A DNA stretch of 64,000 nt from JABDII01 sp963815325 (GCA_963815325.1 CAWFGG010000001.1:310001-374000), one strand, 5' to 3'; counted from the first letter of the stretch, positions 46,372 to 57,270 are shown. Numbers and translations are program-made. The notes: generated by a model not told the origin, from the letters alone.

Positions 46372-46418
46372 TCGTTGGTGGGATAGCGTCTGAGCCAGCG
46401 GGCCGGCAGATTCGTTTC

Positions 46419-47279
46419 ATGGTGCCTGCTCTCCTCCGCACGTTGGCCTTCGCGGCCGCGATCTACGTCGTGCTGGCCGCGGTCCTCTGGTTGTCTCAGG
46501 CCCGGATGATCTTCTTCGCACCCCGAGGAGCCGTACCCGATCCGCGCACGTTCGGGCTCATCGGCGAGCGGGTGGCGGTCGAGACGGCCGATGGGCTCAC
46601 GCTCTACGGTTGGTACTTGCCGGCGGAGCGGGAAGGCGGCTCGGTTGCGCCGGCCCTCATCTGGTTTTACGGCAACGCCGAAAACGTGGCGCTGCTGGCA
46701 CCCCTCCTCGGCTCGCTCCGCCCACCCGGCTATGCCCTCCTGGTCCTGGACTATCGTGGCTACGGCCAGAACCCGGGCAAGCCGAGTGAGGCGGGGCTCT
46801 ACCAGGACGCGGATGCCGCGTGGGCGTGGCTCGATGGCAGACCGGACATCGATCTCGGGCGCGTAGCCGTCTACGGGCGATCACTGGGAAGCGTGCCGGC
46901 GCTCTACCTTGCCACCACCAAGCCGGTGGCGGCCGTGATTCTCGACTCGCCGTTTACCACGGCCCGAGCCATGGCCCGGGTCCACTACCGGCTGTTCCCG
47001 TCGTTTCTGGTCCGCTACACAATGGACAACCTGGCGCGATCGGGGCGGCTCAGCGCGCCGTTGTTCATCATCCACGGGACCCACGACCAGATCGCACCCA
47101 TCCGCATGGGACGAGCCCTGGCCAGGTCGGGACGGGCCCACGTGCTGCACGAGGTCCAAGGGGCAGGGCACAACGACGTCTACCAAATGATTCGACCACC
47201 CTACGCCCAAGTGATTCGGCAGTTTCTCGCTACCGTCCGGGACGCAGGGGCGACCGGGCCGCCGCGCGGCACGCCGTGA
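46419..47279 (+). CDS. Alpha/beta hydrolase, membrane-anchored
   Basis: This 286-residue protein has one N-terminal hydrophobic helix (RTLAFAAAIYVVLAAVLWLS), so it is probably tethered with the catalytic domain outside the inner membrane. The nucleophile elbow VYGRSLGSVPALY gives the Ser; HGTHDQIAP and GAGHNDVYQ supply the Asp and His. It resembles the BEM46/YfhR group. The substrate is unknown. Its stop overlaps the next gene's GTG. Confidence 0.85.
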   Translation: MVPALLRTLAFAAAIYVVLAAVLWLSQARMIFFAPRGAVPDPRTFGLIGERVAVETADGLTLYGWYLPAEREGGSVAPALIWFYGNAENVALLAPLLGSLRPPGYALLVLDYRGYGQNPGKPSEAGLYQDADAAWAWLDGRPDIDLGRVAVYGRSLGSVPALYLATTKPVAAVILDSPFTTARAMARVHYRLFPSFLVRYTMDNLARSGRLSAPLFIIHGTHDQIAPIRMGRALARSGRAHVLHEVQGAGHNDVYQMIRPPYAQVIRQFLATVRDAGATGPPRGTP

Positions 47280-48088
47280 CGACGAGCCCCCTGCTCCAGA
47301 TTGGCCGCCGCCTCGTCATCGCGCATCGGGGGGCGTCGGCGTACGCCCCCGAGAACACCATGCCCGCGTTTCAACTCGCGGTGGAGCAGGGAGCGGACGC
47401 AATCGAATTAGACGTCAGGGTGACCCGCGATGGCGTCCCGGTGGTGCTCCACGACACCACCACGGCTCGCACGACCGACGTCGCCGGTGACTTGGCAGAC
47501 ACCACCGCGGATCGGCTGCGAGCTGCTGATGCCGGTGCCCGATTCTCGCCTGATGGCGGTCAGACGTTTCCTTGGCAGGACCGCGGGGTTCGGATCCCGA
47601 CGCTCGCGGAGGTCCTCCAAACCATTCCGGACCTTCCCCTCCTCGTCGAAATCAAAGAGCCACGGGGCCAAGGAGAGGTCCGGCAGGTCCTCGAGACGCA
47701 CTCGGCACAGCACCGTGTGGTCGTGGCCTCAGCCGACTGGCGCGCGCTGGCCGCGTTCCGGGACAGTGGCTTCAGCCTTGGCGCCAGTCGGCGCGAGATC
47801 GTGAGGCTGTATGCGGGCGCGTGGGCTGGATGGGCTCCGCGCACCGTGGCCTACCGAGTGCTCTCGGTCCCCCAGTCTTTCCACGGTCTTCCCGTCCCGA
47901 CGCCGCGATTCGTGGCGGCGGCCCATCGGCGCGGATGCCCGGTCCATGTGTGGACTGTGGACGATCCGGCCGCCGTCCGGCGATTGTGGGGCGATGGAGT
48001 TTCAGGTATCGTGACCAATGTTCCGGATGTGATGCGCCAGGTCCGGGATACGCTGCCGCTCAACTCCGACGACGCTGCAACTCCCTGA
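47276..48088 (+). CDS. Glycerophosphodiester phosphodiesterase
   Basis: This 270-residue TIM-barrel enzyme cleaves glycerophosphodiesters to glycerol-3-phosphate and an alcohol. The motifs VIAHRGASAYAPENTMPAF, ADAIELDVRVTRDGVPVVLHD and LLVEIKEP are typical of GDPD catalysis and metal binding. No signal peptide is present. The start is GTG in a four-base overlap (GTGA) with the hydrolase gene, so the two are translationally coupled and may act in lipid turnover. Confidence 0.92.
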   Translation: MTTSPLLQIGRRLVIAHRGASAYAPENTMPAFQLAVEQGADAIELDVRVTRDGVPVVLHDTTTARTTDVAGDLADTTADRLRAADAGARFSPDGGQTFPWQDRGVRIPTLAEVLQTIPDLPLLVEIKEPRGQGEVRQVLETHSAQHRVVVASADWRALAAFRDSGFSLGASRREIVRLYAGAWAGWAPRTVAYRVLSVPQSFHGLPVPTPRFVAAAHRRGCPVHVWTVDDPAAVRRLWGDGVSGIVTNVPDVMRQVRDTLPLNSDDAATP

Positions 48089-48112
48089 TCCCATCCCCGT
48101 GACGGGAGGACA

Positions 48113-49186
48113 ATGGCTCGCAAAAAGGTTGGTAAGAAGGCTCGCAGGAAGGCTGGCACGAAGCCCAGGAGGCTCTTTTGGACCCGCTGGTCGGACGAGC
48201 GGCTCCTCGAGCTCAGACTCTGCGACTTGGGGCTTCGGGTCGAGGGCACCTGGATTGCCAAGCGCGTGAAAGAACTCTACCGCGAGCTTGCGTCGCGGGG
48301 CATCCGGCTGCGGCCCCACATCTGGCTGACCGACGAGTGGTTCAGCCCGGCCGGGATTCCCGGCATTGGCGTGCCATTCTATTTAGCGCATCCAAGGCTC
48401 ATGCGGCTCGAACGAACCAAGATGCTCGAAGTGGAAGGTGGCACGCGAGCGGATTGCCTCCGGATACTGCGTCACGAGACCGGACACGCGCTCCAACATG
48501 CCTATCGTCCGGAGCGCCGGCGGTCGTGGCAGGGATTGTTCGGTCTCTCCTCCACAAAGTATCCGGAGTACTACCGGCCGAATCCAGCCAGCAAGCGCTA
48601 CGTGCAAAACCTCCGGCTTTGGTACGCACAGAGCCACCCGGACGAGGACTTCGCGGAGACCTTTGCGGTGTGGCTCAAGCCCCGCTCCGATTGGCGCAAG
48701 CGCTACGCGAGCTGGCCGGCCATCAAGAAGCTCGAGTACGTCGATCGGTTGATGGCCGAGATTGGGCCAACCGTACCGCCGGTGCGGACGCGGGCACAAA
48801 TGGACCCGATCTCGGCGCTCCGCATTACCCTTGGCGATTTCTATGCGGCTCGCCGCGAACGCTACCGCATGGACATCCCCAATACCTACGATCGCGATTT
48901 GCTTCGTCTCTTCTCGAATGACCCCCGGCATCGCCGTCATCGGGCGGCCTCCACGTTTCTCCGACAGCATCGTGCCGAGATCCGAGCCCGAATCGCCAAG
49001 TGGTCCGGCGAGTATCAGGCCACCCTCGACGCGGTATTGGCCGACATGATTGCCCGCTGCCGGGAACTCCGACTCCGTGTGGTGGGGTCCGAGCGGCAGC
49101 TGGTGATCGACTTCACCGTCATGCTGACGGTGAACGTCATGCAGGTGCTGTACGGCCGTGGCCGGCGGGATTGGATCGCGCTATGA
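48113..49186 (+). CDS. Putative zinc-binding metallopeptidase
   Basis: This 357-residue protein has a very basic N-terminus (MARKKVGKKARRKAGTKPRR) and the zinc motif LRILRHETGHALQHAY (HExxH). A downstream AQSHPDEDFAETFAVWLKPR probably gives the third ligand. This layout matches a family annotated as putative zinc-binding metallopeptidases. No signal peptide is seen, so it is likely cytoplasmic. GGGAGGACA precedes the ATG. It overlaps the ATP-grasp gene by four bases, implying a functional pair. Confidence 0.8.
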   Translation: MARKKVGKKARRKAGTKPRRLFWTRWSDERLLELRLCDLGLRVEGTWIAKRVKELYRELASRGIRLRPHIWLTDEWFSPAGIPGIGVPFYLAHPRLMRLERTKMLEVEGGTRADCLRILRHETGHALQHAYRPERRRSWQGLFGLSSTKYPEYYRPNPASKRYVQNLRLWYAQSHPDEDFAETFAVWLKPRSDWRKRYASWPAIKKLEYVDRLMAEIGPTVPPVRTRAQMDPISALRITLGDFYAARRERYRMDIPNTYDRDLLRLFSNDPRHRRHRAASTFLRQHRAEIRARIAKWSGEYQATLDAVLADMIARCRELRLRVVGSERQLVIDFTVMLTVNVMQVLYGRGRRDWIAL

Positions 49187-50196
49187 AGAAACATCGCATC
49201 CTCGTCCTCATGCACCCGGAGATGGTGCCGCCCGAAACCTTGCGTGGGTTCACCCAGGATGAGATCAATCTGTGGAAGACGGAATACGACGTGGTCACCA
49301 CGCTCAAGGAGCTGGGCCACGAGGTCGTGCCGGTCGGCGTCCAGGACGAACTGCTCCCGGTCGGGAAGGCGGTGGGCGACTTGGAGCCCCATGTCGTGTT
49401 CAACTTACTGGAGGAATTCCACGGGAAGGCTACCTACGACCAACACGTGGTCAGTTACCTCGAATTGCTTCGCGTGCCGTATACCGGCTGCAACCCGCGT
49501 GGGTTGGTGCTGGCCCGAGGAAAGGCCCTGAGCAAGAAACTCTTGGCATACCACCGGATTCGCGTTCCCGCCTTTGCCGTGTATCCCATCGGCCGCAAGG
49601 TGCGCCGCTCCACGCGCCTCGGCTTCCCGCTCATCGTCAAGAGCCTGATCGAACACGCCTCCCGCGGCATTGCGCGGGCGTCGGTGGTCGACTCCGAGGA
49701 GAAGCTGGCCGACCGTGTGGCCTTTGTGCACGAGCACATCGGCACCGACGCTATTGCGGAACAGTACATCGAGGGACGGGAGCTGTACGTGGGCGTGCTC
49801 GGAAACGAACGGCTGCAAGTCCTTCCGACCTGGGAGCTCACCTTCGAAGGCATTCCCGACGACGCTCCCCGCATCGCCACGGCCAAGGTGAAGCACGACC
49901 CTGCATACCAGGCGCGACGCGGCATCTTCCAGGGGCCGGCCGAGAGCATCCCGGCGGCGCTCGAGATGCACATCACACGAACCTGTAAGCGGATCTACCG
50001 CATTCTCGAACTCTCGGGCTACGCCCGAATCGACTTCCGTCTCACGGAGGCGGGCGAACTGTATTTCCTCGAAGCCAACCCCAACCCCGAGATCGCCCAG
50101 AGCGAGGAGTTCGCCTCCGCGGCCGACTATGCCGGGATCAAGTACCCCGAGCTCTTACAGAAGATCGTCAATCTCGGTATGCGACGAAGACACTGA
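49183..50196 (+). CDS. ATP-grasp ligase, D-Ala-D-Ala-ligase-like
   Basis: This 337-residue enzyme has the ATP-grasp layout: an N-terminal alpha/beta domain with VVFNLLEEFHGKATYDQHVV, a central FPLIVKSLIEHASRGIA (ATP-binding Lys), EQYIEGRELYVGVLG, and the metal-binding ARIDFRLTEAGELYFLEANP. The tail NPEIAQSEEFASAADYAGIKY resembles Ddl. As it is not near cell-wall genes and is coupled to a metallopeptidase, it may join a peptide or amino-acid bond in another pathway. The role is inferred only. Confidence 0.85.
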   Translation: MKKHRILVLMHPEMVPPETLRGFTQDEINLWKTEYDVVTTLKELGHEVVPVGVQDELLPVGKAVGDLEPHVVFNLLEEFHGKATYDQHVVSYLELLRVPYTGCNPRGLVLARGKALSKKLLAYHRIRVPAFAVYPIGRKVRRSTRLGFPLIVKSLIEHASRGIARASVVDSEEKLADRVAFVHEHIGTDAIAEQYIEGRELYVGVLGNERLQVLPTWELTFEGIPDDAPRIATAKVKHDPAYQARRGIFQGPAESIPAALEMHITRTCKRIYRILELSGYARIDFRLTEAGELYFLEANPNPEIAQSEEFASAADYAGIKYPELLQKIVNLGMRRRH

Positions 50197-50245
50197 CCAC
50201 TCCATTCATCCGCGACCGTCGGTAGACCGGTCGCTGGGAGGCCGT

Positions 50246-51535
50246 ATGCAGACCCGCCGATCGTTTGTCGCCGCTCTGGCCGGAGCGGCTGCGACCCTCC
50301 CGCCATTCCGCGCCGACGCGATCATGCAACTCTGGCGTGCCCACGACGTAGCCGGAACTCGTTCGCCCGAGGAGGTGGCCGAGGACGAGTCCTACTGGAG
50401 TCACATCCAGCGGGCGTTCGACACCGATCGGACCATCATCAACCTCAACAACGGCGGGGTCTGCCCAACCCCAACCCACGTGCTGGAGGCCATGATCCGG
50501 GATCTGCGCTTTACCAACGAAATCCCGGCCTATCACATGTGGCGGCTCCTCGAGCCCAGAATCGAATCGGTGCGACGAGAGCTGGCCATCGAATTCGGCT
50601 GCGACCCCGAAGAAATGGCCATTACGCGAAATGCGTCCGAGGCGATGGAGACCATGATCTTCGGCCTCGATCTCAAGCGCGGCGATGAGGTGCTCGTCAC
50701 CAACCAGAACTACGGACGGATGCTGACCTCGTGGAACCAACGCGAACGCCGTGACGGCGTCGTGCTGAAACAGGTCTCCTTCCGCGTTCCGCCACCCTCG
50801 CCTGACTACCTCGTGGACCAGTTCCGTCGCGCCATCACTCCGCGCACTCGCGTCATCGAGGTCACCCACATCACCAACCTGACCGGTCAGATCCTGCCGG
50901 TCCGCGAACTCGTTGAGCTGGCCCGCCCACATGGCATCGAGGTGTTTGTCGATGGAGCGCACGCGTTCGCCCATTTTCCCTTTACCCGTGACGACCTGGC
51001 GTGCGACTACTACGGAACCAGCCTCCACAAGTGGCTGCTCGCGCCCATCGGAACTGGATTTCTCTACGTCCGGAAGGAGAAGCAACGAGGGCTCTGGCCC
51101 CTGATGGCGGCCTCCGAGGCCCAAGACAATGACATTCGCAAATATGAGGAAATCGGAACACACCCGGCCGCGAACCACAATGCCATCGCCGCCGCGCTGG
51201 CGTTCCATCGGGGCATCGGGGCCGATCGCAAGATCGCGCGCCTTCGGTATCTTCGGAACCGGTGGGCCAAGCACTTGCTCGCGTCGAGCGACCGCGTTCG
51301 AGTGCATACGCCACTGGACACCAACGACGCGGGCGCCATCGCGTTGGTCCAGGTCGACGGGCTGGATTCAGGCCAGTTGTCCGAGTGGCTCCTCGGGCGG
51401 CACCGCATCTTCACGGTCGCGATCAAACACCCTGAGTTCGAGGGCGTCCGGGTGACACCCAACGTGTACACCACCTTGGACGAGGTGGATCGCTTCGCCG
51501 AGATGACGCTCCATGCCATAGCCCGCGGCATCTGA
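50246..51535 (+). CDS. Class V aminotransferase-fold PLP enzyme with Tat-like signal
   Basis: This 429-residue protein starts MQTRRSFVAALAGAAATLPP, which fits a twin-arginine signal, so it would be folded in the cytoplasm and exported with PLP. The fold resembles isopenicillin-N epimerase and NifS-like enzymes. The PLP lysine is in YYGTSLHKWLLAPIGTGFLY and the cofactor Asp in EVFVDGAHAFAHF. Epimerase, lyase and desulfurase activities are all possible. GGGAGG lies before the ATG. It follows the ATP-grasp gene by 49 bases. Confidence 0.85.
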   Translation: MQTRRSFVAALAGAAATLPPFRADAIMQLWRAHDVAGTRSPEEVAEDESYWSHIQRAFDTDRTIINLNNGGVCPTPTHVLEAMIRDLRFTNEIPAYHMWRLLEPRIESVRRELAIEFGCDPEEMAITRNASEAMETMIFGLDLKRGDEVLVTNQNYGRMLTSWNQRERRDGVVLKQVSFRVPPPSPDYLVDQFRRAITPRTRVIEVTHITNLTGQILPVRELVELARPHGIEVFVDGAHAFAHFPFTRDDLACDYYGTSLHKWLLAPIGTGFLYVRKEKQRGLWPLMAASEAQDNDIRKYEEIGTHPAANHNAIAAALAFHRGIGADRKIARLRYLRNRWAKHLLASSDRVRVHTPLDTNDAGAIALVQVDGLDSGQLSEWLLGRHRIFTVAIKHPEFEGVRVTPNVYTTLDEVDRFAEMTLHAIARGI

Positions 51536-51589
51536 GTGCTGCCGGGACACGGCCTTGTCAGGGTTCCGTGCCGCCACAACCTTTCGGGC

Positions 51590-53053
51590 ATGGCCCGAGG
51601 ATTACTTCATCTCCCTGCCCCGCAGGGTGCCCGGCTCCTGGCCCGTGACCTGATCGACACCGTCCGAGCCGCCGCCGCCCAGCTCGAGGCGACGCCCGGC
51701 GCGGACGCATTGCACGATCTGCGCGTTGCGATTCGGCGGCTCCGAACCCTGCTCAGGTCCTACCAACCGTGGCTGGGTCCGGCAGCATCTCCCAAGGTCC
51801 GGAGGGGCCTGAGACGAATTGCCTCCGCAACCGGAACCACGCGTGACATCGATGTCCAGTTGGCCTGGATCGAGCAGCACGCCTCCACGTTTGCGGCCCG
51901 GGAGCAGGCGGGCCTCACGTGGTTGAAACGTCGGCTCGAGCGGCGACGGAGCGCGACCCTGGCAAGCCTCCGCCGCAAGGAGGCGAAACGCCTACGCCGG
52001 CTGACCGACTTCATAGGGGAGGAGGTTCGGGAGTTTTGCTTGCCGGCAGACCCAGCGGACCGCGCTCACCAGCCGGCGGCCACCCTCGCCGCCGTGACCG
52101 GCGATCTTCTCGGAACCTTGCTCCACCAATTCGAGCCCGAACTCGACGCCATTCGGTCGATCGATGACCGAAACCGTTCGCATGCTGCCCGGATTACCGG
52201 GAAGCGGATCAGATACCTCATCGAGCCGCTGGGGCAGGAACTGTCGGCGGGCTCCGACGCCGTTAGCCAACTCAAGCAACTGCAGGACATGCTGGGTGAA
52301 TTCAACGATGCCAACCAATTCGAGAACCTCGTAGGCCGGGCACAAGACCAGGTGGCGGTTCGGCAGGAGCGCCGGTTCTCGAAGGCAGTGCTCAACGGCA
52401 AGGTCCTGGACGAAGCCTGGGTGGGCCGGATGCGGGAGCGGGACCCGTGCCCAGGGCTTGCGGCGTTGCACGAGCGTCTCGATGCGCGGCAGCACGAGTG
52501 CTACGCTCGCATCGAGCAGTGGCTGCACGATGAAGCCTTCGCACTGCGCCGCCGCTTGCATGACATGGTCGTGGCGCTCTGCCGCACCCAGATCCCGGAT
52601 CGCGAAATCGAGCGCAAGTACCTGCTTCGGTCATTGCCGGACCTGGTCGTTGGCTCGGCGGCCCAATTGATCGAGCAGGGGTATCTCCCGGGCTCCCGGG
52701 TTCGAGAGCGCCTCCGACGCATACGGATGACAGGGACGGAACGGTATTACCGGACCATCAAAGTGGGAGACGGAATCGACCGCGCGGAGTTCGAGGAGGA
52801 GACGACCCGCGAAATGTTCGCCTCCATGTGGCCGTTGACCGAGGGCAAGCGTGTTCGCAAACGCCGCTATCGCGTGGTCTTTGGTGAGCTCATCTGGGAA
52901 ATCGACGAATTCCTCGACCATCCTCTCATCATGGCGGAGGTCGAGATCCCCCACCCCAGCATCGATCCGGAACCGCCCGAGTGGCTCAGGCCCTATGTGG
53001 TCCGTCAAGTCTCGGGCGAGCCGGAATTCCTCAATGTGAACCTGGCGCGCTAG
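51590..53053 (+). CDS. CHAD-CYTH domain protein (CHAD first)
   Basis: In this 487-residue protein an N-terminal CHAD domain has ALHDLRVAIRRLRTLLRSY and the second-half HAARITGKRIRYLIEPLG. It is followed from about residue 345 by a CYTH domain beginning IPDREIERKYLLRSLPD, with later RIRMTGTERYYRTIKVG and YRVVFGELIWEIDEF. CYTH proteins hydrolyse triphosphates; CHAD binds polyphosphate. Most fusions have CYTH first, so this order is unusual. Confidence 0.88.
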   Translation: MARGLLHLPAPQGARLLARDLIDTVRAAAAQLEATPGADALHDLRVAIRRLRTLLRSYQPWLGPAASPKVRRGLRRIASATGTTRDIDVQLAWIEQHASTFAAREQAGLTWLKRRLERRRSATLASLRRKEAKRLRRLTDFIGEEVREFCLPADPADRAHQPAATLAAVTGDLLGTLLHQFEPELDAIRSIDDRNRSHAARITGKRIRYLIEPLGQELSAGSDAVSQLKQLQDMLGEFNDANQFENLVGRAQDQVAVRQERRFSKAVLNGKVLDEAWVGRMRERDPCPGLAALHERLDARQHECYARIEQWLHDEAFALRRRLHDMVVALCRTQIPDREIERKYLLRSLPDLVVGSAAQLIEQGYLPGSRVRERLRRIRMTGTERYYRTIKVGDGIDRAEFEEETTREMFASMWPLTEGKRVRKRRYRVVFGELIWEIDEFLDHPLIMAEVEIPHPSIDPEPPEWLRPYVVRQVSGEPEFLNVNLAR

Positions 53054-53096
53054 CGCCCGCGAATTGCCCCCCGAAGCCTCCGCAACTGCCCTGGGG

Positions 53097-53142
53097 TTGA
53101 CCAGCCGCGGCCCATGGACTATCCTTTCATCCGGATGAAAGG
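53097..53142 (+). promoter_or_regulatory. Promoter with perfect 20-base palindromic operator
   Basis: TTGACC (53097-53102) and TATCCT (53120-53125) are 17 bases apart. The palindrome CCTTTCATCC/GGATGAAAGG (53123-53142) overlaps the -10 box and ends five bases before the ATG. It is a near-ideal site for autorepression by the ArsR protein encoded next, and likely controls the downstream ahcY as well. Confidence 0.8.
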
Positions 53143-53147
53143 ATGAT

Positions 53148-54128
53148 ATGACCGCACAGGCCGATGTCTTTGGCCGGATGGATGTCCTGGCCGACAGTAC
53201 GCGCACCCGCTTGTTGCTGACCCTCGAGGCCGGCGAGATGACGGTATCGGAACTGCGGACCGTGCTCCAGCTGCCCCAGTCCACCGTGAGCCGCCATCTC
53301 AGGATCCTGTCGGACGAGGGCTGGGTCAGCGCCCGCGCAGACGGGGCGAGCCATCGCTATCGCAAGACGGCGAGCGGGCCGGATACCAGGGCCGCCGAAC
53401 TCTGGCACCTGGTCCGCGCCGAGGTTCGGGAGACCGCGACGGCCGCCCAAGACGCGGCGCGCGCTCAGAGCGTGCTGGCCGCGCGCCGTGCCACGTCGCG
53501 TGAATTCTTCTCATCCACGGCAGGACGGTGGGATGAGTTGCGCCGCACGCTTTTCGGCTCGCGCCCCGAGCTCGGCGCCTTCCTGGCTTTGTTCGATCCG
53601 GCATGGGTCGTGGGCGACCTGGGAAGCGGTACCGGGCAGTTGGCGGAAGCGCTGGCGCCCTTCGTCAGACAGGTCCTGGCGGTGGACGAATCGCCGGCCA
53701 TGCTCGAAGCCGCGCGGGTGCGGCTCTACAGCCTGCCCAACGTTGAGGTGCGTCGTGGGGAGCTCGAGGCCCTCCCAATCGAGGCCGGGGAATTGGACGT
53801 CGCTATCCTGTCCCTGGTGCTGCACTACACGCCGGAACCCGGCCGGGTGTTGGCCGAGGCCGGCCGGGTGCTTCGACCGGGCGGCCGGATGCTCATTATC
53901 GATATGCAACCCCACGATCATGCCGAGTACCGGAGTGACATGGGACACGCGTGGCAGGGGTTTTCCAAGGAGCAGATCTTCGAATGGCTTGGTAACGCAG
54001 GGTTCGATCGGCCGGTCTATCACATGCTGCCGGCCGATCCGGAAGCCAGAGGGCCGACACTTTTCGCAGCGAGCGCGTATTGGCCGGACACGACCGTCAT
54101 CACACGACCGAACCGAGTGACGCACTGA
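53148..54128 (+). CDS. ArsR-family regulator fused to a SAM-dependent methyltransferase domain (SahR-like)
   Basis: This 326-residue protein has an N-terminal winged HTH (ADSTRTRLLLTLEAGEMTVS; LPQSTVSRHLRILSDEGWVS). A class I methyltransferase domain follows from about residue 120, with motif I VVGDLGSGTGQLAEAL, acidic motif II LAVDESPAMLEA and motif IV ELDVAILSLVLHY. ArsR-methyltransferase regulators next to ahcY are known to sense S-adenosylhomocysteine (SahR). It ends 27 bases before ahcY. SAH would bind the methyltransferase pocket and release the operator; this is inferred from the family. Confidence 0.87.
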   Translation: MTAQADVFGRMDVLADSTRTRLLLTLEAGEMTVSELRTVLQLPQSTVSRHLRILSDEGWVSARADGASHRYRKTASGPDTRAAELWHLVRAEVRETATAAQDAARAQSVLAARRATSREFFSSTAGRWDELRRTLFGSRPELGAFLALFDPAWVVGDLGSGTGQLAEALAPFVRQVLAVDESPAMLEAARVRLYSLPNVEVRRGELEALPIEAGELDVAILSLVLHYTPEPGRVLAEAGRVLRPGGRMLIIDMQPHDHAEYRSDMGHAWQGFSKEQIFEWLGNAGFDRPVYHMLPADPEARGPTLFAASAYWPDTTVITRPNRVTH

Positions 54129-54155
54129 ACGATTCACTGTAAGGAGTTAAACATC

Positions 54156-55643
<1,488 letters not shown>

Positions 55644-55666
55644 TGGTTCGGATCGACCCTGAACGG

Positions 55667-55693
55667 CGACGGGGCGCTTTCGGCGCCCCGTCG
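55667..55693. terminator. Bidirectional terminator between ahcY and the Spy-like gene
   Basis: CGACGGGGCGC (55667-55677) pairs with GCGCCCCGTCG (55683-55693) around TTTCG. It sits between two convergent genes and could serve both. Confidence 0.7.
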
Positions 55694-55698
55694 TCGTG

Positions 55699-56223
55699 CT
55701 ACCCGCCGGATTCCTGTCCGCTCGAACGCCCACCCATCATGCCGCAGCCTCCTGCCATCCCGGACTCCATACGCGATTGCATCTGCTTCATCTGTTCCGC
55801 GTGATGTGCGTCCAGCTTCGCAGCTTGATCGGTCGTCAATACCGTCTTGGTCCGCTCATGGAAGCGGAGTCGGGCCGGCATGAGGGCGTGCATCGACGCT
55901 TGAGCGGTCGACCTGAGCGCGGCAACAGAATCCGCACCCACCCCAGTTCGACATCCTTGCCGCAGGGCGTCGTGTGTCTGCTCCGCTTCGGCTCGAAGAG
56001 CCTTCGTCTCGACGAGCAGCGAGTCCCGCAATGGCTTGATTAGCGCGACCTGTTCCGGCGAGAGATCGAGCATGGTGGCAAGACGTTCCGTGGTGGGTTG
56101 GAACCCCTGGTCATCCAACGCCATGCCTCCCCCCATGCCCCCCATGTGTCCGCGCTGCTGTGCGACGGCCACCGTTGCGACGCACAGGAGCAGCCCGGCA
56201 ATTCGGAGAGTGCGAACCATCAT
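55699..56223 (-). CDS. Spy/CpxP-like periplasmic protein
   Basis: This 174-residue protein has a signal peptide (LRIAGLLLCVATVAVAQQ), a Met/Gly patch (GHMGGMGGGM) and an all-helical body. LDLSPEQVALIKPLRDSLLV and VLTTDQAAKLDAHHAEQMKQ resemble the two LTxxQ motifs of Spy/CpxP chaperones and metal-stress proteins. The C-terminus is rich in Met, Gly and Ser. AAGGAGG precedes the ATG at 56223. Confidence 0.78.
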   Translation of the reverse strand: MMVRTLRIAGLLLCVATVAVAQQRGHMGGMGGGMALDDQGFQPTTERLATMLDLSPEQVALIKPLRDSLLVETKALRAEAEQTHDALRQGCRTGVGADSVAALRSTAQASMHALMPARLRFHERTKTVLTTDQAAKLDAHHAEQMKQMQSRMESGMAGGCGMMGGRSSGQESGG

Positions 56224-56466
56224 TCGATGCCTCCTTGAGTGTTGTGCGGTAGGACCGCGGCTCGACCCTCCCGCGGGCCCGCCCCCGGTGGTGCCGTGGA
56301 CTTCCGTGTAAGAGAGATCCGGGCCCATGAATAGAGGATGAAGCGAGGATGATGGACCCCTCATATGGGAACGCCATGCGAGATGACCCGCCCTGGCGGA
56401 CCTATCGATGGCTCGGCACATCCTGGGACGTGCCTACATTGGTCGCGTGGCCGCCTCGGGAACCTC

Positions 56467-57108
56467 CTACCTGTTACCCACGGTTTGGAGGTAGGTCACG
56501 ATGGCCGTGGTCTGTTCACGCGTCGGCGGCGTGACCCTCATCCGCTCGATGTTCCGCTCCATGCGCATGAAGATGGCGGGCCAGTCATTGATGGTGTGCG
56601 CCTTCGGATCCGGAAGCGCGTGGCACTGGCCGCAGACCGCGGCAAACTCCTCGCGTCCCGTGCCGGCAGGGAGGGTTCCGGTGGTCACCTGGAGCGCGTG
56701 CTCGGTGAGATAATCGAGCAGGACTCGCCGCTCCCCGGTCTCTGGAACTTGGATGCCAAATTCAGCCGGCAGCCGGTCCATTCGAAGCCACATCCGCCGG
56801 ACAACGTTGGGCCAATCGGTGGCACTGTGGGTCGTCGGTGACGGTAGCCAGTGGCACTGCTGTGCGCAGTAGGTCACCACGAGCTTGGCGCCTCGCGATT
56901 CCGGATCCGGCAAGTCGGAGGCCGTGGTCCCCTCCGGGGGGAGCGCGACCCTGGCCGACGCGAGCAAAATTTGATCGCGGGTTCCCTGGGCGGACAGCGG
57001 GGGGGGCGACGCCTCGCCGCCTTGCGGTTGGGGGGCGCGTTCCTGGCATGCCCCGATCCCGAGACCGACGAGAAGCAGGCCGACGATCCGGGAGGAAAGG
57101 GTCCACAT
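56467..57108 (-). CDS. Dihaem cytochrome c lipoprotein
   Basis: This 213-residue protein has a lipobox (VGLGIGACQE) and two CXXCH haem sites: TYCAQQCHWLPSP and AAVCGQCHALPDP. Each is followed by a Trp-Pro and Met-containing stretch (WPNVVRRMWLRM; WPAIFMRMERN) that could give axial ligands. It is an internally duplicated electron-transfer protein facing the periplasm. ATG at 57108 is chosen for its GGAGG. No oxidase genes adjoin. Confidence 0.83.
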   Translation of the reverse strand: MWTLSSRIVGLLLVGLGIGACQERAPQPQGGEASPPPLSAQGTRDQILLASARVALPPEGTTASDLPDPESRGAKLVVTYCAQQCHWLPSPTTHSATDWPNVVRRMWLRMDRLPAEFGIQVPETGERRVLLDYLTEHALQVTTGTLPAGTGREEFAAVCGQCHALPDPKAHTINDWPAIFMRMERNIERMRVTPPTREQTTAIVTYLQTVGNR

Positions 57109-57270
57109 GCGAGCCTCCAAAGTCACAGGGCCTCCTGCCGAAGTTGGGGTTCAGTCCTCAAGTTAAGCTGGGAATGGCGTCGAAACCACACGGCCCGCCC
57201 TTTCAGTCTTTTCGACCGGTTCGTCATCACATACCTTTAGCGTGCAGTCAGGACGGTTCGACGACGTGGC

